Shown piece after piece: positions 33,278 through 46,036 of a DNA stretch of 64,000 bases (the first letter of the stretch is position 1; the number at the start of each line of letters is the position of its first letter). Position numbers and translations under genes: made by a program. Under the pieces are notes generated by a model. It did not search any database. It had not been told where the DNA came from and saw nothing but the letters and a program-made list of their open reading frames with translations. The DNA is from Grifola frondosa (lineage: Eukaryota > Basidiomycota > Agaricomycetes > Polyporales > Grifolaceae), in assembly GCA_001683735.1 (NCBI GenBank), contig LUGG01000001.1, forward strand, positions 2,294,001 to 2,358,000. The letters are read 5' to 3'.

Positions 33278-34188
33278 TTATGAGATTTTAGCCTGCGAAA
33301 AGTCGAGCTCCGGATGCGCTTCTTGAAACTTCTTGAGAGCCTGAAAGGAACGATGAGGATCTGAGAATCGAACATGTTAATACTCGATCTTACCTCCTGC
33401 TTCTTCAGTTCATCGGACGTTGGCTTGCCAAGTTGCTGTGGACCGGAAATCAATAAATGGTTTTCGAAGCAGTAAAATCGTAGCATTGGTACCTTCTGCT
33501 GGTTGTCGAACTTTCGCAAGGAAATTGATAAGGTACTCTGAGACTGCATGAAAAAAGTCTAGCTTACCATCATCTTCTCAACCATACCCCTAAGATTATT
33601 GATGAGCGTCATCGATATACGTTGGCAGCATACATAAATCATACCGAGTTTCACCATCAAGGTCGCTCAGTTTACTATTCTCAGGCTGAATCTTGGTCGT
33701 ATCGATCTTGGGGTGGTGAGTGAGCACGTTCTCCCACCATTGCTGTTTGTTAACTTTCTCAAGGTGGATGTGTACGTCTTGCTGATCCTCTGGAGCCCTT
33801 CAATCAGCTCAAGGTATATACATGTGAAGACATGAAATGCACCTATCAGCCAAGTGCTTTCATCAACTTTGATCTCTTTGCACAATTCGCCCTCCAAGAG
33901 TTCTCCTTGCCCTTGAGCCCAACGCTCAACTTCTTCTTCTGAATCACAACCTTGAGATCCTTTCCTCGGTTCCCTTAGGCACGGGGACGATGATATCGAC
34001 TTCTCCAAGTTCCTGCTTCCACGTGTACGGTAACTCTGTGATGTGGTCGGTATGTGGACCTGATACTAGACCACAGGATATCAGAGGGCCGCACCAGCCT
34101 GCTCTGCTGCTTCACGGGCGCGATCTGCCTTGTCGCGAGCCTCTCGTTCTTCCTTGCTCAGTTTGTCATAATCATCTGTCTGAGACAT
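33278..34188 (-). CDS. nudC: NudC nuclear-movement protein
   Basis: CS-domain co-chaperone of the NudC family, needed for dynein-dependent nuclear movement. ATG 34188 gives [20 protein letters not shown]. The CS (p23-like) domain starts [20 protein letters not shown] and continues [33 protein letters not shown] and [20 protein letters not shown]. The tail exons give [44 protein letters not shown] and [12 protein letters not shown], the normal NudC C terminus. Two single-base gaps disturb the CS domain: near 33966-33972 (one C short) and near 33890-33902 (one C short). Without them the domain is canonical, so these are probably sequence errors. The gene diverges from the SIZ1-like gene with about 238 bp between starts. 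Confidence 0.88.
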
Positions 34189-34426
34189 TGCTGCTTATAT
34201 CAAAGACGAAGTCGAGAAGATACGAGGAGTTGTATACTCTGGAGTGAAAGGCAAAGAGAGGAACGCGTCCAGCACGTGATCTTCACATTGGGTATATCCT
34301 TTCCCACGCTCTATGTCGGCGAGTGAGTCCTCTCAGACGTTGGGCTTGCTCTCTTTTCTCAGCGTGCATCGTCCTCCTGGGTTAGGAACCTCTTCTACCC
34401 ATATCGCTCCCATTAATTTTGGTTCA

Positions 34427-36992
34427 ATGGCAAGTTCGGCTGTATGGTCAGATTTTGAGGTGCGTTATCACTGAGACACCCCGTAGCCACAGCCCGTCTG
34501 ATGAATAAATATTCTCCGCGCAGACCCTGCGACATAACGTGAAGCTTAACACGGTCGATCGTCTCAAGCAGATTCTGAGTGGCTTCAACGACGAATGTCA
34601 TACCAACTTCACGAAGTCTGGCAAGAAGCAGGAACTTATTGACAGGATTACACGAGAGCTCGACTTGTGGAGGCGCTCAAATAGCACGGACAAGTGGATC
34701 AAGGGCAAAGCCATCTTGAATCAAGTGCGCACAAGTGGAATGTGAGTGTCTGCCCATCTATTCCCACTGATTAGGGCTGTTTGTTACAATGAATGTGTCG
34801 TGCTGGAAGACTTGCTGATTTGATTGTTTCTTTTGTAGGTATAGTCCCTCGAGGATGGCTGGGGAAATCTCCTATGCTCCCGCTACATCGTCGCATGCTG
34901 CATATGCTCCATCTGGATCAGCTTCATATCACAATACTGCTAGCGCGAGCTCAAGCAATCTTCCTCGTTATGATCCCTATGCGACTGCCCGGAGACCAAC
35001 GGTTCCATCTACCTCATCTCCAACTATCGCTCCGACCCCTAATACGGGTACTTTTACAGAATATTTTCGCATTTTTATGGTGTGACGTAGGATCCTATAG
35101 GCATCCGATTTAAACAATCTCCCTTCTTCAGGGTAGAACGGGCGGTGTCGTCTGTTGTGGAATGTCCAGGTATGTGGCGTCATCGAAATCTTCAGTTTTT
35201 TTGGTTTATAATTTTGTCGCAGAGTCCATGAGTCCCAATGACCGTCGCTCGCAGTCGCTCGCATTTTCAATGAGCAATGAAGTAATTCTCAAATTGACTT
35301 CTCCGAAGTGAGTAGAAATTACCTCTGAAAATCCTGGCTGTTAACCTTGTCTCAGCCCGAAATACCAACTTCGCCTTTATTGTACTTCATCTACATATTA
35401 CTCTCCCTCGGGCGCTTTCCGGACTATGACTGCTCCCTGTCCGATCGAATTTCCGCCCACCTGTGAAGTACGGGTGAATGGTATACAGCTAACGGCGAAC
35501 TTGAAGGGCTTGAAGAAGAAGCCTGGTACGGCTCCGCCACCTGACTTGGGCAAGTCCGTGCGAATGCCTCCTGGGGCTTCAAACCGTGTTGAAATTGTGT
35601 ACGTTAATAGTCAGCAACCTGTTCAGACGAAGGTGTGTCTAAGCCGCGCCATCGGATGGAAATTTGCCTTTACTCATTATCTCCAGCAGAAGTACTATCT
35701 GGTTGTTATGCTCGTTGAGGTCACCACTGTGGACCAATTGGTAGATCGACTGAAGAAGGGAAAGTACAAACCCGGGAGCGAGATTCTTGCCAAGAGTGAG
35801 TTTTTTCCGTCCTGTATCATACTCAAACCTGACACGCGCCTTAGTGGCCAAAACAGCATCTGCGGATGATGATATCGTGGCGGGCCACCAGAAAATGTCG
35901 TTGAAGTGTCCAGTAAGACCATTCTGCTGTCTCTGCCTATACACATTGAGATAAACTACGACAGCTGAGCTACATGCGCATCACCACGCCTGTCGATCAT
36001 ATTGGTGTCCATCCACAATGTTTTGATGCATGTCGTGTTCTCGTGATGGAGCAAACGACACGTGGTTGTGTCCGGTCTGTGAGAAAGTCCTTAATGTCGA
36101 GGATCTTATTGTTGACGGGTAGGTATATCACGGTTCTAGTAGGAGCAGACCATTAATTGATTATCGCAGGTACTTCGATAATATATTGAAGCAAACTCCG
36201 GAAAGCGTTGAAGACGTCATCGTAGAGGCGGATGGGCAATGGCACTCCTCCGATAACAAGTACGGCTCGCTGGAATGGAGAGCAGCCCATGCCCCTACCA
36301 AGGAGCTAGCACCTGCGAAACCCCCATCCCCCCTGAAGCCCCGCTCGAAGTCCCCGTCGAAGCCCTTGTTGAATGGTTTGACAGCGAAGAACAAGCCACG
36401 GCTGAGCAATGCAGAGATTGTCATCCTAGATTCTGACGATGAAGACGAAGGTAGAGTAAAGAGGGAGCTGTCACCGTCGACCGACATCGCTGGTGTCAGT
36501 CAATCTACTACTACCTCCGCATCGCAGCCTCCAAGATCACAGACTGCCGACGTGATTGATCTCACTCTTGACTCTGACGACGACGAGCCACGCTTGACCA
36601 TCCCCCTCACGAAGAAGAGAAAAACGACGGACGACATACCTTCTCCCACTGAGCAGATCTGGAAGAAGTCGCGGAGTGACTCTTCGACATCTTCGTCGGC
36701 GACCAATGGAATCAGTTCAAATGCCTCATTTACGGAGGCGACGCGTTACGCGACAGCTCAGGATCTCGCGGCGCTCACCGTCAACTCGGGTCCCCTGTCT
36801 TCGCCAGCATCGTCGCGTTATTCTTCTTCGCACGCCGCTGGCTCACAAGCATACCAACCGCCGATGTCGTTTCTACCTCCACCTCCACCATCACTGCCAC
36901 GGCGACCTTCAACCTCCAGCCACTATAGCACATTGCCCAATCAGTACTTGTCTAGGGTTAATGGCACTGGCCCATCCTCGCCTTGGCGGTGA
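34427..36992 (+). CDS. SIZ1: SIZ/PIAS-type SUMO E3 ligase (SAP, PINIT, SP-RING)
   Basis: ATG 34427 gives MASSAVWSDFE; introns 34460-34523 and 34742-34838 follow. The SAP domain reads NVKLNTVDRLKQILSGFNDE with KSGKKQELIDRI. The PINIT domain spans about 35110-35790 (VILKLTSPNPKYQLRLYC, VRVNGIQLTANLKGLKKKPG, YYLVVMLVEVTTVDQLVDRL). The SP-RING starts LSYMRITTP (about 35965) and ends as VCEKVLNVEDLIVDGYFDNI. Two SUMO-interacting motifs follow: EIVILDSDDEDE and VIDLTLDSDDDE. Stop at 36992. Within 35985-36075 the SP-RING frame is disrupted at least five times; each break is repaired by doubling one base, giving the expected Cys/His ligands (HPQCFDAC, LCPVC). Another frame or splice uncertainty lies near 35045-35100. 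Probably intact in reality. Confidence 0.85.
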
Positions 36993-37282
36993 AATTACTT
37001 CTACGAGGTTGTCTCTGTTTAGGTGTTTGCAGGGATTTTTTGCCGTTCAAGTTGTATTTGGTACTTCGTTTAGAGTAGCATACTCTCCATTTTTTCGCCT
37101 ACTGCACATAATATGGAACGGCACTGAACACTGAATGCGAATTGAACGTGAATTTCGCCCGAAAACTATGTATTACCTTTCCGCTGGCCGGGCACGGAGC
37201 GCCTGCATTCCGGACATCTTCCGGCGCTTGGGTAGCGTGCGCCATCATTTGACCGGTCCGGAGGGTCGGCCGTACTCGGAGT

Positions 37283-37289
37283 TATAAAT
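37283..37289 (+). promoter_or_regulatory. TATA box of the ADP/ATP carrier gene
   Basis: TATAAAT about 120 bp upstream of the ATG at 37409, followed by a pyrimidine-rich stretch (TCAACTCGTCCACC..CTCC) of the kind found near start sites of highly expressed fungal genes. Confidence 0.6.
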
Positions 37290-37408
37290 CCCGGCACTAT
37301 CCGAATCGTACTTAGTCGTTCGCACGCGAGACATTTTTCTTCAACTCGTCCACCACCACCTCCACTCAGTCTTTATCACTTCCTTCCCTCGGTTTTTCCT
37401 CCGTCAAA

Positions 37409-38767
37409 ATGGCCGATGTTAAGAGGGTCAAAACTCCCAAGGAGTTCGCGAGTGCGTTGTTTTTTTTTCGTCATGTTGACGTGCTGCATGCCAGCGCGAT
37501 GTGGGGTAACATCAGTTGCTGACCTGGCACATTCAATGTAGTTGACTTCTTGATGGGTGGTGTGTCGGCCGTGAGTTTAGTCCCTAGTTTGTTGGTATCT
37601 GTCATCCTCATCATGTTTCATGTTCTCCAGGCTGTCGCGAAGACCAGCGCTGCGCCCATTGAGCGTATCAAGCTCCTGGTTCAGAACCAGGATGAGATGG
37701 TTTGCATCTTTGCTTTTTATCCGCGATGACGTCGACATTCAATGTTTTGATTTATTAGATCAAGCAGGGTCGTCTTGCAGAGCCCTATAAGGGCGTTATT
37801 GACTGCTTCTCGCGTACCTACCGTGACGAGGGTCTCGTCTCCTTATGGAGAGGTAACACCGCCAACGTTATCCGATACTTCCCCACGCAGGCGTTGAACT
37901 TTGCCTTCAGTGAGTATCGCTTTCGGCATTGCATGGATATCTGCTCACCCCCTATTCAGAGGACTACTTCAAGTCGCTATTCGGCTTCAGGAAGCAGGAT
38001 GGTTACTGGAGATGGTTTGGTGGCAATGTTGCTTCTGGTGGTGCTGCTGGTGCTTCCTCGCTGCTTTTCGTTTACTCCCTTGACTATGCTCGTACTCGCT
38101 TGGCCAATGATGCGAAGTCTGCGAAGGGTGGAGGAGCTCGTCAGTTTAACGGTCTCGTCGATGTCTACAAGAAGACCCTTGCTTCTGATGGAATTGCTGG
38201 TCTCTACCGTGGTTTCGTCCCCTCCGTCGTCGGTATCATTGTTTACCGTGGTCTCTACTTTGGTGTCTACGACTCGCTCAGTACGTATAGCGCTTTTGGT
38301 GCAGACTTGATGAGTGCTAACATTTTATACAGAGCCTGTTGTGCTCGTTGGCGCTCTCGAGGGTTCCTTCATGGCTTCCTTCCTGCTCGGTTGGGGTGTC
38401 ACCATTGGTGCTGGTCTTGCTTCCTACCCTCTTGACACTATCCGGTATGTCATTTGTTACATGCAGTTTGGAATGTCGACTGAATTGTCTACAGTCGTCG
38501 CATGATGATGACTTCCGGCGCCAAGGTTCACTACAAGTCTATGTTCGATGCTGGTTCTCAGATCATTGCCAAGGAGGGCCCTAAGTCGCTGTTCAAGGGT
38601 GCCGGTGCTAACATCCTTCGTGGTGTTGCCGGCGCTGGTGTGTTGTCCCTCTACGACAAGCTCCAACAGGTCATGTTCGGCAAGGTTTACTCCGGTGGTG
38701 AGTTGTATTCCTATATAATACACTTGCATAATATTGATGAATGCACTTTGCCTCAGGATCTGGCTAA
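37409..38767 (+). CDS. AAC: Mitochondrial ADP/ATP carrier
   Basis: Inner-membrane antiporter exchanging cytosolic ADP for matrix ATP. ATG 37409 gives [14 protein letters not shown]; at least seven introns follow. The three mitochondrial-carrier repeats are recognisable: [15 protein letters not shown] then [39 protein letters not shown] with [20 protein letters not shown]; and [14 protein letters not shown] with [26 protein letters not shown] is the signature of ADP/ATP carriers. The last intron ends before a tiny exon coding Gly-Ser-Gly and the stop at 38765-38767. No frame breaks. The Val/Gly-rich body with CTC/GTC/CGT codons suggests high expression. Confidence 0.95.
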
Positions 38768-39063
38768 ACGTCTTCATCCTTTCGGACATCACTCATTGTA
38801 TCAGCCTCTTAGTACTATCGTTTATTTTGCACGCTTTACGACTTCCCGCAATAGACGTTGTGGTTATTTCTCCTTGGCTGGTTTTGATCTTATACAGCAT
38901 TGGGAATACTACAATCCAAGTACACGTAGTAGACACGGAATCGAGAGATTTCCTATACCAATGAGTGTCAATCGCGTAAATTTTGTCGTTCACGTGATGA
39001 ACGTGTACATGCAAGACAGGATTTTGTTGTTCGTTCTCCACGTTTCATTCTGGTAGAAATTCG

Positions 39064-41671
39064 ATGCAATGTCTCAGGAGACAATTGCAGTTGACGAGTA
39101 AACTGCTCAGGCTTTACAGCGCAAAGGCTCTTGCCCCTGTGGTACTGCGACCGTACCAAGAGTCCTGTCTTGATGCTTGCCTCGACGCTTTGACATCTGG
39201 CTCCACGCGAATTGGTGTCTCGTTACCTACAGGGTCAGGGAAAACGACCGTCTTCATATCTCTGCTCTCACATATCTCTCCTCCTACTGGTTTTCCGAGC
39301 GCAACACGGTCGCTTATCATTGTCAACAGTGTAGAGCTTGCCTTACAATCCGCTGCTCAAGCAAAAAGACTAAATCCGCAATGGAGTGTCGAGATCGAGC
39401 AAGGGGTCAAGCACCATGCCTCCGGTCTAGCGGATGTGTATGCTGTTCGCTCTATCTATCACGTTTTGGCTTACTGAGGCGTCATGTTTTTTTTCGGTAA
39501 TACATGCATTATTTCTCATTGTCCTCGATGCAGTACCGTTGCCACTTATCAGACATTGCTGCAACCTGTTCGATTAGCCAAATTCAACCCTACGAGCATC
39601 AAAGCTATCATTGTTGATGAGGCACACCATGCAGCTGCACCTTCGTGAGCTATGAGTCGTGCTTTGTCTGTCACCAAGGCATTCACCTTGTAGCAGATAT
39701 CGCCGCATTCTATCGCATTTTGATCCAGCAGTCAAGAATCCTGACGCCACTTTCCAACCTCCTGCATTACCGCACTCTATCCCAATCCTTGGGTTCTCAG
39801 CCACCTTTAGCCGACATGATGGTCTTGCTCTGGGATCCGTATTCGAGTGCATTGTCTATCATCGTGACTTCTTGGAAATGATTAGAGAGCAATGGTAATA
39901 TGCCCAACTCCTGTTAACGTGCCCTTCTAACACCCTCTTTCAGGCTGTGTAATGTTCGCTTTACCTCAGTAAAGGCCAATATCGACCTCAGTGGAGTTAC
40001 CGTGAGTTCTCGCACGGGCGATTTCAATGCTACCAGCCTCTCCCATGTGATCAACACAGAGGTCGTGAATAAGCTGGTCGTCAGTGCTTGGTTGGATAAA
40101 GGAGGTGTGAATATATGCGCCAGCTGTCTTTCTCCAATATATTAACAAATGATATTCGTAGCAAACCGGAAGTCTACTCTCATATTTTGTGTTAACCTGG
40201 CACATGTGAGAGAGCTCACCGCGGTATTCAGAGCAGCCGGAGTAGATGCCCGATACGTTTACTCCGGTACCCCGGCAGCAGAGCGCAGAGCGCTCATCAG
40301 CTCCTTCAAAGCCGGTCAATACCCAGTGCTGTTGAATTGCGGTTCGTCAGGAGGCCATATTTACCTTAGTTCATTTCTGAGCGTCATTATCCATAGCTGT
40401 CTTGACGGAAGGTGCAGACATCCCGAACATTGACTGTGTCATTGTCGTCCGTCCGACGCGCTCCCGCAATGTGTTCGCGCAAATGGTAAATCGTTACATT
40501 GTTGTTGCTGTTGCTTCGCACTTACTCTTTATCAGATTGGTCGTGGCATGAGATTGTCTCCAGATACTGGTAAAGAAGACTGTCGCATTATTGATTTCGT
40601 AGACTCTACGAATCGTGTGGCTGGCGTGGTCTCAACACCCAGCCTTTTTGGATTAGATCCTTCGGAAGTTATAGATGGTACGTGTCCCCATATACGTTTT
40701 GTACAGTGACTTACAACAGCGCTAGATGAAACTATCGACGCACTGGAGCAACGGAAAGACTTGGAGGCTAAATCGCAAGGCCCCGAGCGACATTACGATA
40801 GTCATGACCATATACCCGATCCTAAGTCTGTCACATACGTCGATTATGACGACCCATTTGCCCTTGTTGATCGAGCATCTGGGGCCCCTCAGCTGCAGAA
40901 GCTCAGTTCTAATGCTTGGGTTGGCTGCGGTGGAGACATCTACATTCTGGAGTGCCTTGGGAAAGGTTTCATTCGTATCGAACGCGACGAAAATAATGAA
41001 GGTAAATGCTTACGAAGTCCATTGATTGCGCTAAATCATTGGGTTTGATGCTGGTAGATGCACCGTTTCAAGCGTATTTTACACCAGCGACGCTTCCGAT
41101 AGTCACAGCGATGGTTCTCAAAGTATCGCCATTCCAACGTAGCAGGAAAATTCTGGCGGCAAAGACATTAGTAGAGGCTATCAGAGGCTGCGATACTTAT
41201 GCCAAGAAAAGTATTGTTCAAGGCTCCATGGCTCTGGGGTGCGTTCGCAAAGAAATGACTTGTCATCGGTGGCTCATCCAGGCGAACCTCAATCTTCAGA
41301 TTGCTTCGCAATGCCAAGTGGCGAAAGGAACAGGCCACTGAGAATCAAAAAGAAGTTAATCAGTAAACGGTGGCAAAGTCGCAAACCTACTGTTACTACG
41401 GAAGCACAACCAGGCAAGAAACTGTCACTGGAGGAACGGTTGGCGAAAATGACGAAAGGAGAGGCTGCCAACATTATCACTCGTTTGAAGAACGGCGCTC
41501 AGGTAACTAATGATCAGCCTCCAACCAGACGTTTTTGACGTTGTTTTTGCACAGGGCCGTTACGAGAAAAAGAAAGCTAAAGGCTTAAAGGTCGCAGTAT
41601 CTCTTGCTAAAGAGCACAAGAGAAGAGCCAGGGAGCATGTGAAGGTTGGGCCATTGGCTATGGGACCATGA
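39064..41671 (+). CDS. IRC3: Mitochondrial DEAD/DEAH helicase, IRC3-like
   Basis: Superfamily 2 helicase related to yeast Irc3, which acts on branched mitochondrial DNA. ATG 39064 opens [20 protein letters not shown], a likely mitochondrial presequence. Motifs in order: Q-like [21 protein letters not shown], Ia-like [75 protein letters not shown] and [12 protein letters not shown]. The long C-terminal region ([40 protein letters not shown], a basic tail) follows. Many short introns. It is tandem to the ADP/ATP carrier and ends 56 bp from the converging pseudouridine gene. Confidence 0.88.
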
Positions 41672-41727
41672 TACGGTGTAACTTTAGATCGCTACCTCTA
41701 ATAATATGTATGAGTAATTATTGTCCC

Positions 41728-44700
41728 TCATGGATCACCCATAGTAGATAGAGCCGGCGACACTGCATGCTTGCTCTGCAGCGTCAAAACGGCAGCCATC
41801 TGTGCCTTGGCCACCAGTTTCTCCAGCGCAGATGGTTCCTCGAAGGCGACGGGACTTTGGGCAAGCGTAGCCAGCATTGAACCAACGAGGGAGTCTCCTG
41901 CACCTGTTACATTGATGATACTTTCCTCACGGACAAATGGTGCAGGGAAATGTTTCAGGACCAGGATGTTCTGTTGCGATTTGTTATGAGCGACTACCTG
42001 GCGTGCCCGGATATTAGTGCTCTCTGCTGCCCAGGCTGATTTCCGAGCTGCGTCCCCTGCTACACGGAGGGCTATGACGATGCCACGGTCGCCACACTTG
42101 ATGATGAGGTGCCGGAAAAAGGGAAGGAGATTGATGGCCATTTGAGCGACTCCATTCTCGAGCAAAAATGACAAAGAACCATTGGTTGAGACTTCATCGC
42201 ATGCGTTACGCCTGGATAGTTGTTCGAGATCCATGCGGAATTTAGAGCCCAGTGCCATACTATCGATGACCCTCCACCAGTATTGATGCGCGGTTAGTTC
42301 CAATGATCCGGCGCTGGCCTCTTGATACATGTGTGTCAATTCAAGAATATTTGGGGTAACATATGCGATGGGGGAACGATATGGGCTGGCAGTGTCGAGG
42401 GCCGCGGCGATGGCTGGGAAGATGGCCGTTGACTTGGCCACTGACGTGGGTTCACTAGAAGATGTTAAGGATTTTGTGGGAATAGATAAATGACAATCAG
42501 TTGACTGACAAGAAAACTGAGGGTCAAGTCAATACGTGGATCATATATATGAAACCACATGTCAACATACCCTCAATATCCTTGGCATTACAATATTTGA
42601 CGACGGCTTTGAGCGCATCTGCAGATAGGTTTGCATCCAGGGCGGCAATTGTGGGTCGATGTTTCTGCAATTCTTCGACAATCTGATGAAGCCGATGAAT
42701 AAGCGAGGATGGTATAATTGAGAATAATTCATGCCTTGTCTTCTGCCAGCGAGTTGATGACATCCATGGCTGCTACCCCGCCAGTGAGTCCTCCTGCACT
42801 ATCGAGTACCATGTTGCACACGGCAGATCCTGCCTCGACAGACATCAGCCCATCAGTTCGCATTCCGAGCTTTTTCGTCTCATCGACCAGCAGGTGTCCG
42901 AATGAATCATTTCCGATGGGCGAGATCAGAGCTGTGGCGGAAGACCACTCTTCGGAGCCCGACGACAAGATACGGTGAGCAGCTTCGGCGACGTTCCTTC
43001 CCACACCTCCCAGTGTGAGTGATACTGTCCCTGGCAACGTCGAGTGCACACCAACAATAGGATCTACGCCTGGGATATCAACCGCTTGAGCGGTAATATC
43101 CACAGCGGCGGCACCGATGACAACAATCTTAGCCGGAGACTAGAGAAGCGATGAGCATGATGTCGACTCGGTACCAGGATATACGGACTCACAAGAGGTA
43201 CTTTTTGATCCGCTGACGTTCTGGGCGACATGAAGTGCAATTTTTCAGAGTTCTGTGGCTTCGGATGGACACTAGACTAGAAGGTTGTGAATCATTTTTA
43301 TGAACCTATCAGAAGCTAAATGAAACCCTTACGTCATCGCGAAGATGATTCTCCCGCAATCGTGCATATTCAACAGCGATTTTTCCACCGACAGAAGCTG
43401 TATTCTTAATGAGAGCAATATCTGCAATCAAGAAACAGAATCAATATGGCCTCAGAGCTTATTATATGCCTGCAAGATTTACTACTGGCCAACGATTTCC
43501 CGGCAGTCAATTCTCCGACACGCTTGAGTAGCCATGGTGTTGCCTCCTTGCCTCGAGGTGTATTGGGATCTGCAGCAGCCTCACTCAGAGCCTGTTCAAC
43601 CGACCTTTGGAGCTGTTGTCCAACTGCCTCGTACTTTTTTGGTATAGGTACACCAAAGAGAGCGCCGTTTGACATTCCGAGCTGCCAATGAGTATCTATG
43701 GATACAATCAGTAGGACGTTCGGGACGATTATAGATTCACGCACAGAGAACTCGAGCAGCTGTAGCTGGATCGTTTACTCTCCATGGACTCTTTGTAGGT
43801 GTGAGTCACAGAAGAGCCTTGTAGTCTGCTAGCATACCTTGAAGCCGCTACGTCTGCTGTAAAAGGCCGGAAAGTCGTCTGTCGGGCCATACGAAACAAC
43901 CGGAACTCCTAGTGTTTCCTGATGACAGTAGCTGATCAGAAAAAGCCCGCTTCGGTAGTCTCAAGCGCAAACCAAATATTCCAGAGTTCTGGCCAGCTCC
44001 AGGTCAGATATGCGCGACATTCCTATGGGAATAACTCCAACCTTCCAATATCCAAAATCGATTTAACACCTGCGGAGACTAGTCCGACGGGACAGCGAGT
44101 CAATTCTTGAAGATCAGCTGATATATCCATGGCTAAATTGAATGGATCGTTATCACAGAGGAAGGGAAAATATCCAAAACGATGTAAACGAACTGATCTC
44201 TGCGCCACGGTGGACACCTCCGAGACTGAACCATATCGTGAGTTGGTCATTCGATACTCTTGGAGGATGAGACGCATTACCCTCCCGTTGCAAAAACCTG
44301 ACAAAGACGCTGCGGTTCATCGTTAATTTGTCGTTTCATACAGACTTCTCACCTTGATGCCAGCTAATGCAGCAAAAATAAGAGTGGCACTGCAGGTTGT
44401 TCCCTAGTTGAAAGACCCCGTGGCTTAGTTTCACAGCGAAGGCGCATATGATTTTGAACTCAACTCCATCTCCTTTGAGTGCTACCACAGGGCCAATATC
44501 ACGACGAGACACTTTCACCACAGAAGGATTGTTCTTCACATCAGCCAGCCGCTCGAGCTCACTTGGTTTGAGACCAATCTTCACTCTTCCGCCAACTACA
44601 CCAATCGTAGCAGGAATAGCACCTGCTTTGCGGACGATGCTTTCCACAGACCTCGCAGTCTTCAGGTTAACGGGAAACGGCATCCCATGTGTGACAATGG

Positions 44701-44878
44701 TCGTTTCTAGTGCTACGACAGGCCTATTATGAGCCAAGGCATCCTGAACTTCGGGGTGAACATCAATTGGCCCCTCTTTGCGGAGAACATTGGATAATGT
44801 CGATGACCCAAATCGTCTGCGGTCCAAGGAGAAAACGCCCGACGGTGAACGGGATATAAACCGTCGAGCCAAAGACAT
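41728..44878 (-). CDS. Bifunctional pseudouridine-5'-phosphate glycosidase / pseudouridine kinase
   Basis: A fusion of PsuG and a PfkB-type kinase (PsuK), covering both steps of pseudouridine breakdown: kinase, then cleavage to uracil and ribose 5-phosphate. ATG 44878; the N terminus (MSLARRFISRSPSGVFSLDR) could be a mitochondrial signal. PsuG part: ALETTIVTHGMPFPVN, ATIGVVGGRVKIGL, ATGG-LGGVHRGAE, LVSAGVKSILDIGRTLEYLE, VVSYGPTDDFPAFY and THWQLGMSNGALFGVPIP. Kinase part, after about 43140: KIVVIGAAAVDITAQ, STLPGTVSLTLGGVGRNVAE, ISPIGNDSFGHLLVDE, ALDANLSADAL, AYVTPNILELTHMY and the PfkB ATP motif NVTGAGDSLVGSMLAT (about 41880-41920). About ten short introns. It diverges from the MoaE gene with about 200 bp between starts. 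Confidence 0.9.
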
Positions 44879-45079
44879 GGATGTCTTCAGGATTCAGCGC
44901 AGGATGAGTGTCCGACAGGAGTCTGAAACCTGGCAAGACTACTTACTCACGTAACAACTGAAGCGAACGTTGCACGCTGAATTGGAATTTCGCCATCAGA
45001 TCCATCGATCGCGGATCGGGTACTCAGTACTCAGTACTTAGTCTCATTATTTGGTCTCCATTCACCTCTATCAATCATA

Positions 45080-45653
45080 ATGACTACTCAATGGCCTTCT
45101 CAATCTATATACGCCCGCGTCGACATTGCAGAAGGAACTTGCGTTTTGACCTACGACAAACTCAATGTTGGGCAGATCATAGAGTCTGTCGGAGACCATA
45201 GAGCTGGCGCGACAGCTGTGTTTATCGGCACTACTCGAAACTCTTTCAAAGGTGGAATATCAAATATTGAGCAGTTATGCAGCGCGCTCATTGTGGGATA
45301 CAAAAGGGAAAGTGGTCACACGACTTGATTACCAGGCATATAGCAAGTTGGCTATCAAGACCATGGCCGACATTGTTCGCACCGTACACGGCACATACAC
45401 TCGTTCAGATCACCACCCGGAGAATAGCAACCCTTCTGTGATACGTTCTGCAGTTCACCATAGACTGGGTACTGTCGCAGTAGGGGAACCTTCCATAGTG
45501 ATCGCCGTGTCCTCACCACATCGCAAAGAGGCTTTTATAGCTTGCGAGGCCATCCTGGAGGAAGTGAAGCTAAAGGCGCAAATTTGGAAGAGGGAGTTCT
45601 ACGAGGGCGAACGAGAAGAAGACGCGGAATGGAAGGCGAATGCCAGTGGCTGA
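45080..45653 (+). CDS. cnxH: Molybdopterin synthase catalytic subunit (MoaE/MOCS2B)
   Basis: Large subunit of molybdopterin synthase, converting cyclic pyranopterin monophosphate to molybdopterin. ATG 45080 gives MTTQWPSQSIYARVDIAEGT; an intron at 45252-45306 joins GTTRNSFKG to KVVTRLDYQAYSKLAIKTMA, matching the MoaE block of GxVRxxxxGxxVxxLxYEAY type. HHRLGTVAVGEPSIVIAVSS and PHRKEAFIACEAILEEVK then QIWKREFYEG are the C-terminal signatures; the Lys residues in this region include the catalytic ones in the family. Predicted length 172 residues. A degenerate copy of this gene lies 3 kb downstream (48030-48525). Confidence 0.93.
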
Positions 45654-46036
45654 ATTAGTATTCGATATACACAAAGTGCATAAATGTGTCTGGGATATGG
45701 GGATTCAGGTGAGAAGAATACACAAGGAGGGAAAGGCCCACATGCTAGAGAAATCGTGGAACGATAACGGACGACAGCATCGGTAGAGATCGAACTATGA
45801 CGAAGTTATTAACCAATCCGACCGCGTAGATGTTACTGCACTAAGGCGTTGCAAGCAGCCTTGAGTTTGAAGCCATTGGAGTCCGCAAGAGTTCGCAGAT
45901 TATGGAAGGCGACAAGGTTCGGATAACCTGACAGGAGGATACTTCAACTGAAGATTCAAGTCGAGACAGCCGACTACCTCCTAATTCGACTTATGTCGAG
46001 GACCACCCTTGCTTGACATCTTAGATAATGCATCAA
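45654..46036. other. Intergenic between converging genes
   Basis: 3' regions of the MoaE gene and of the methyltransferase gene. The first 70 bp are also present, degraded, after the MoaE-derived pseudogene. No further gene seen. Confidence 0.4.
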
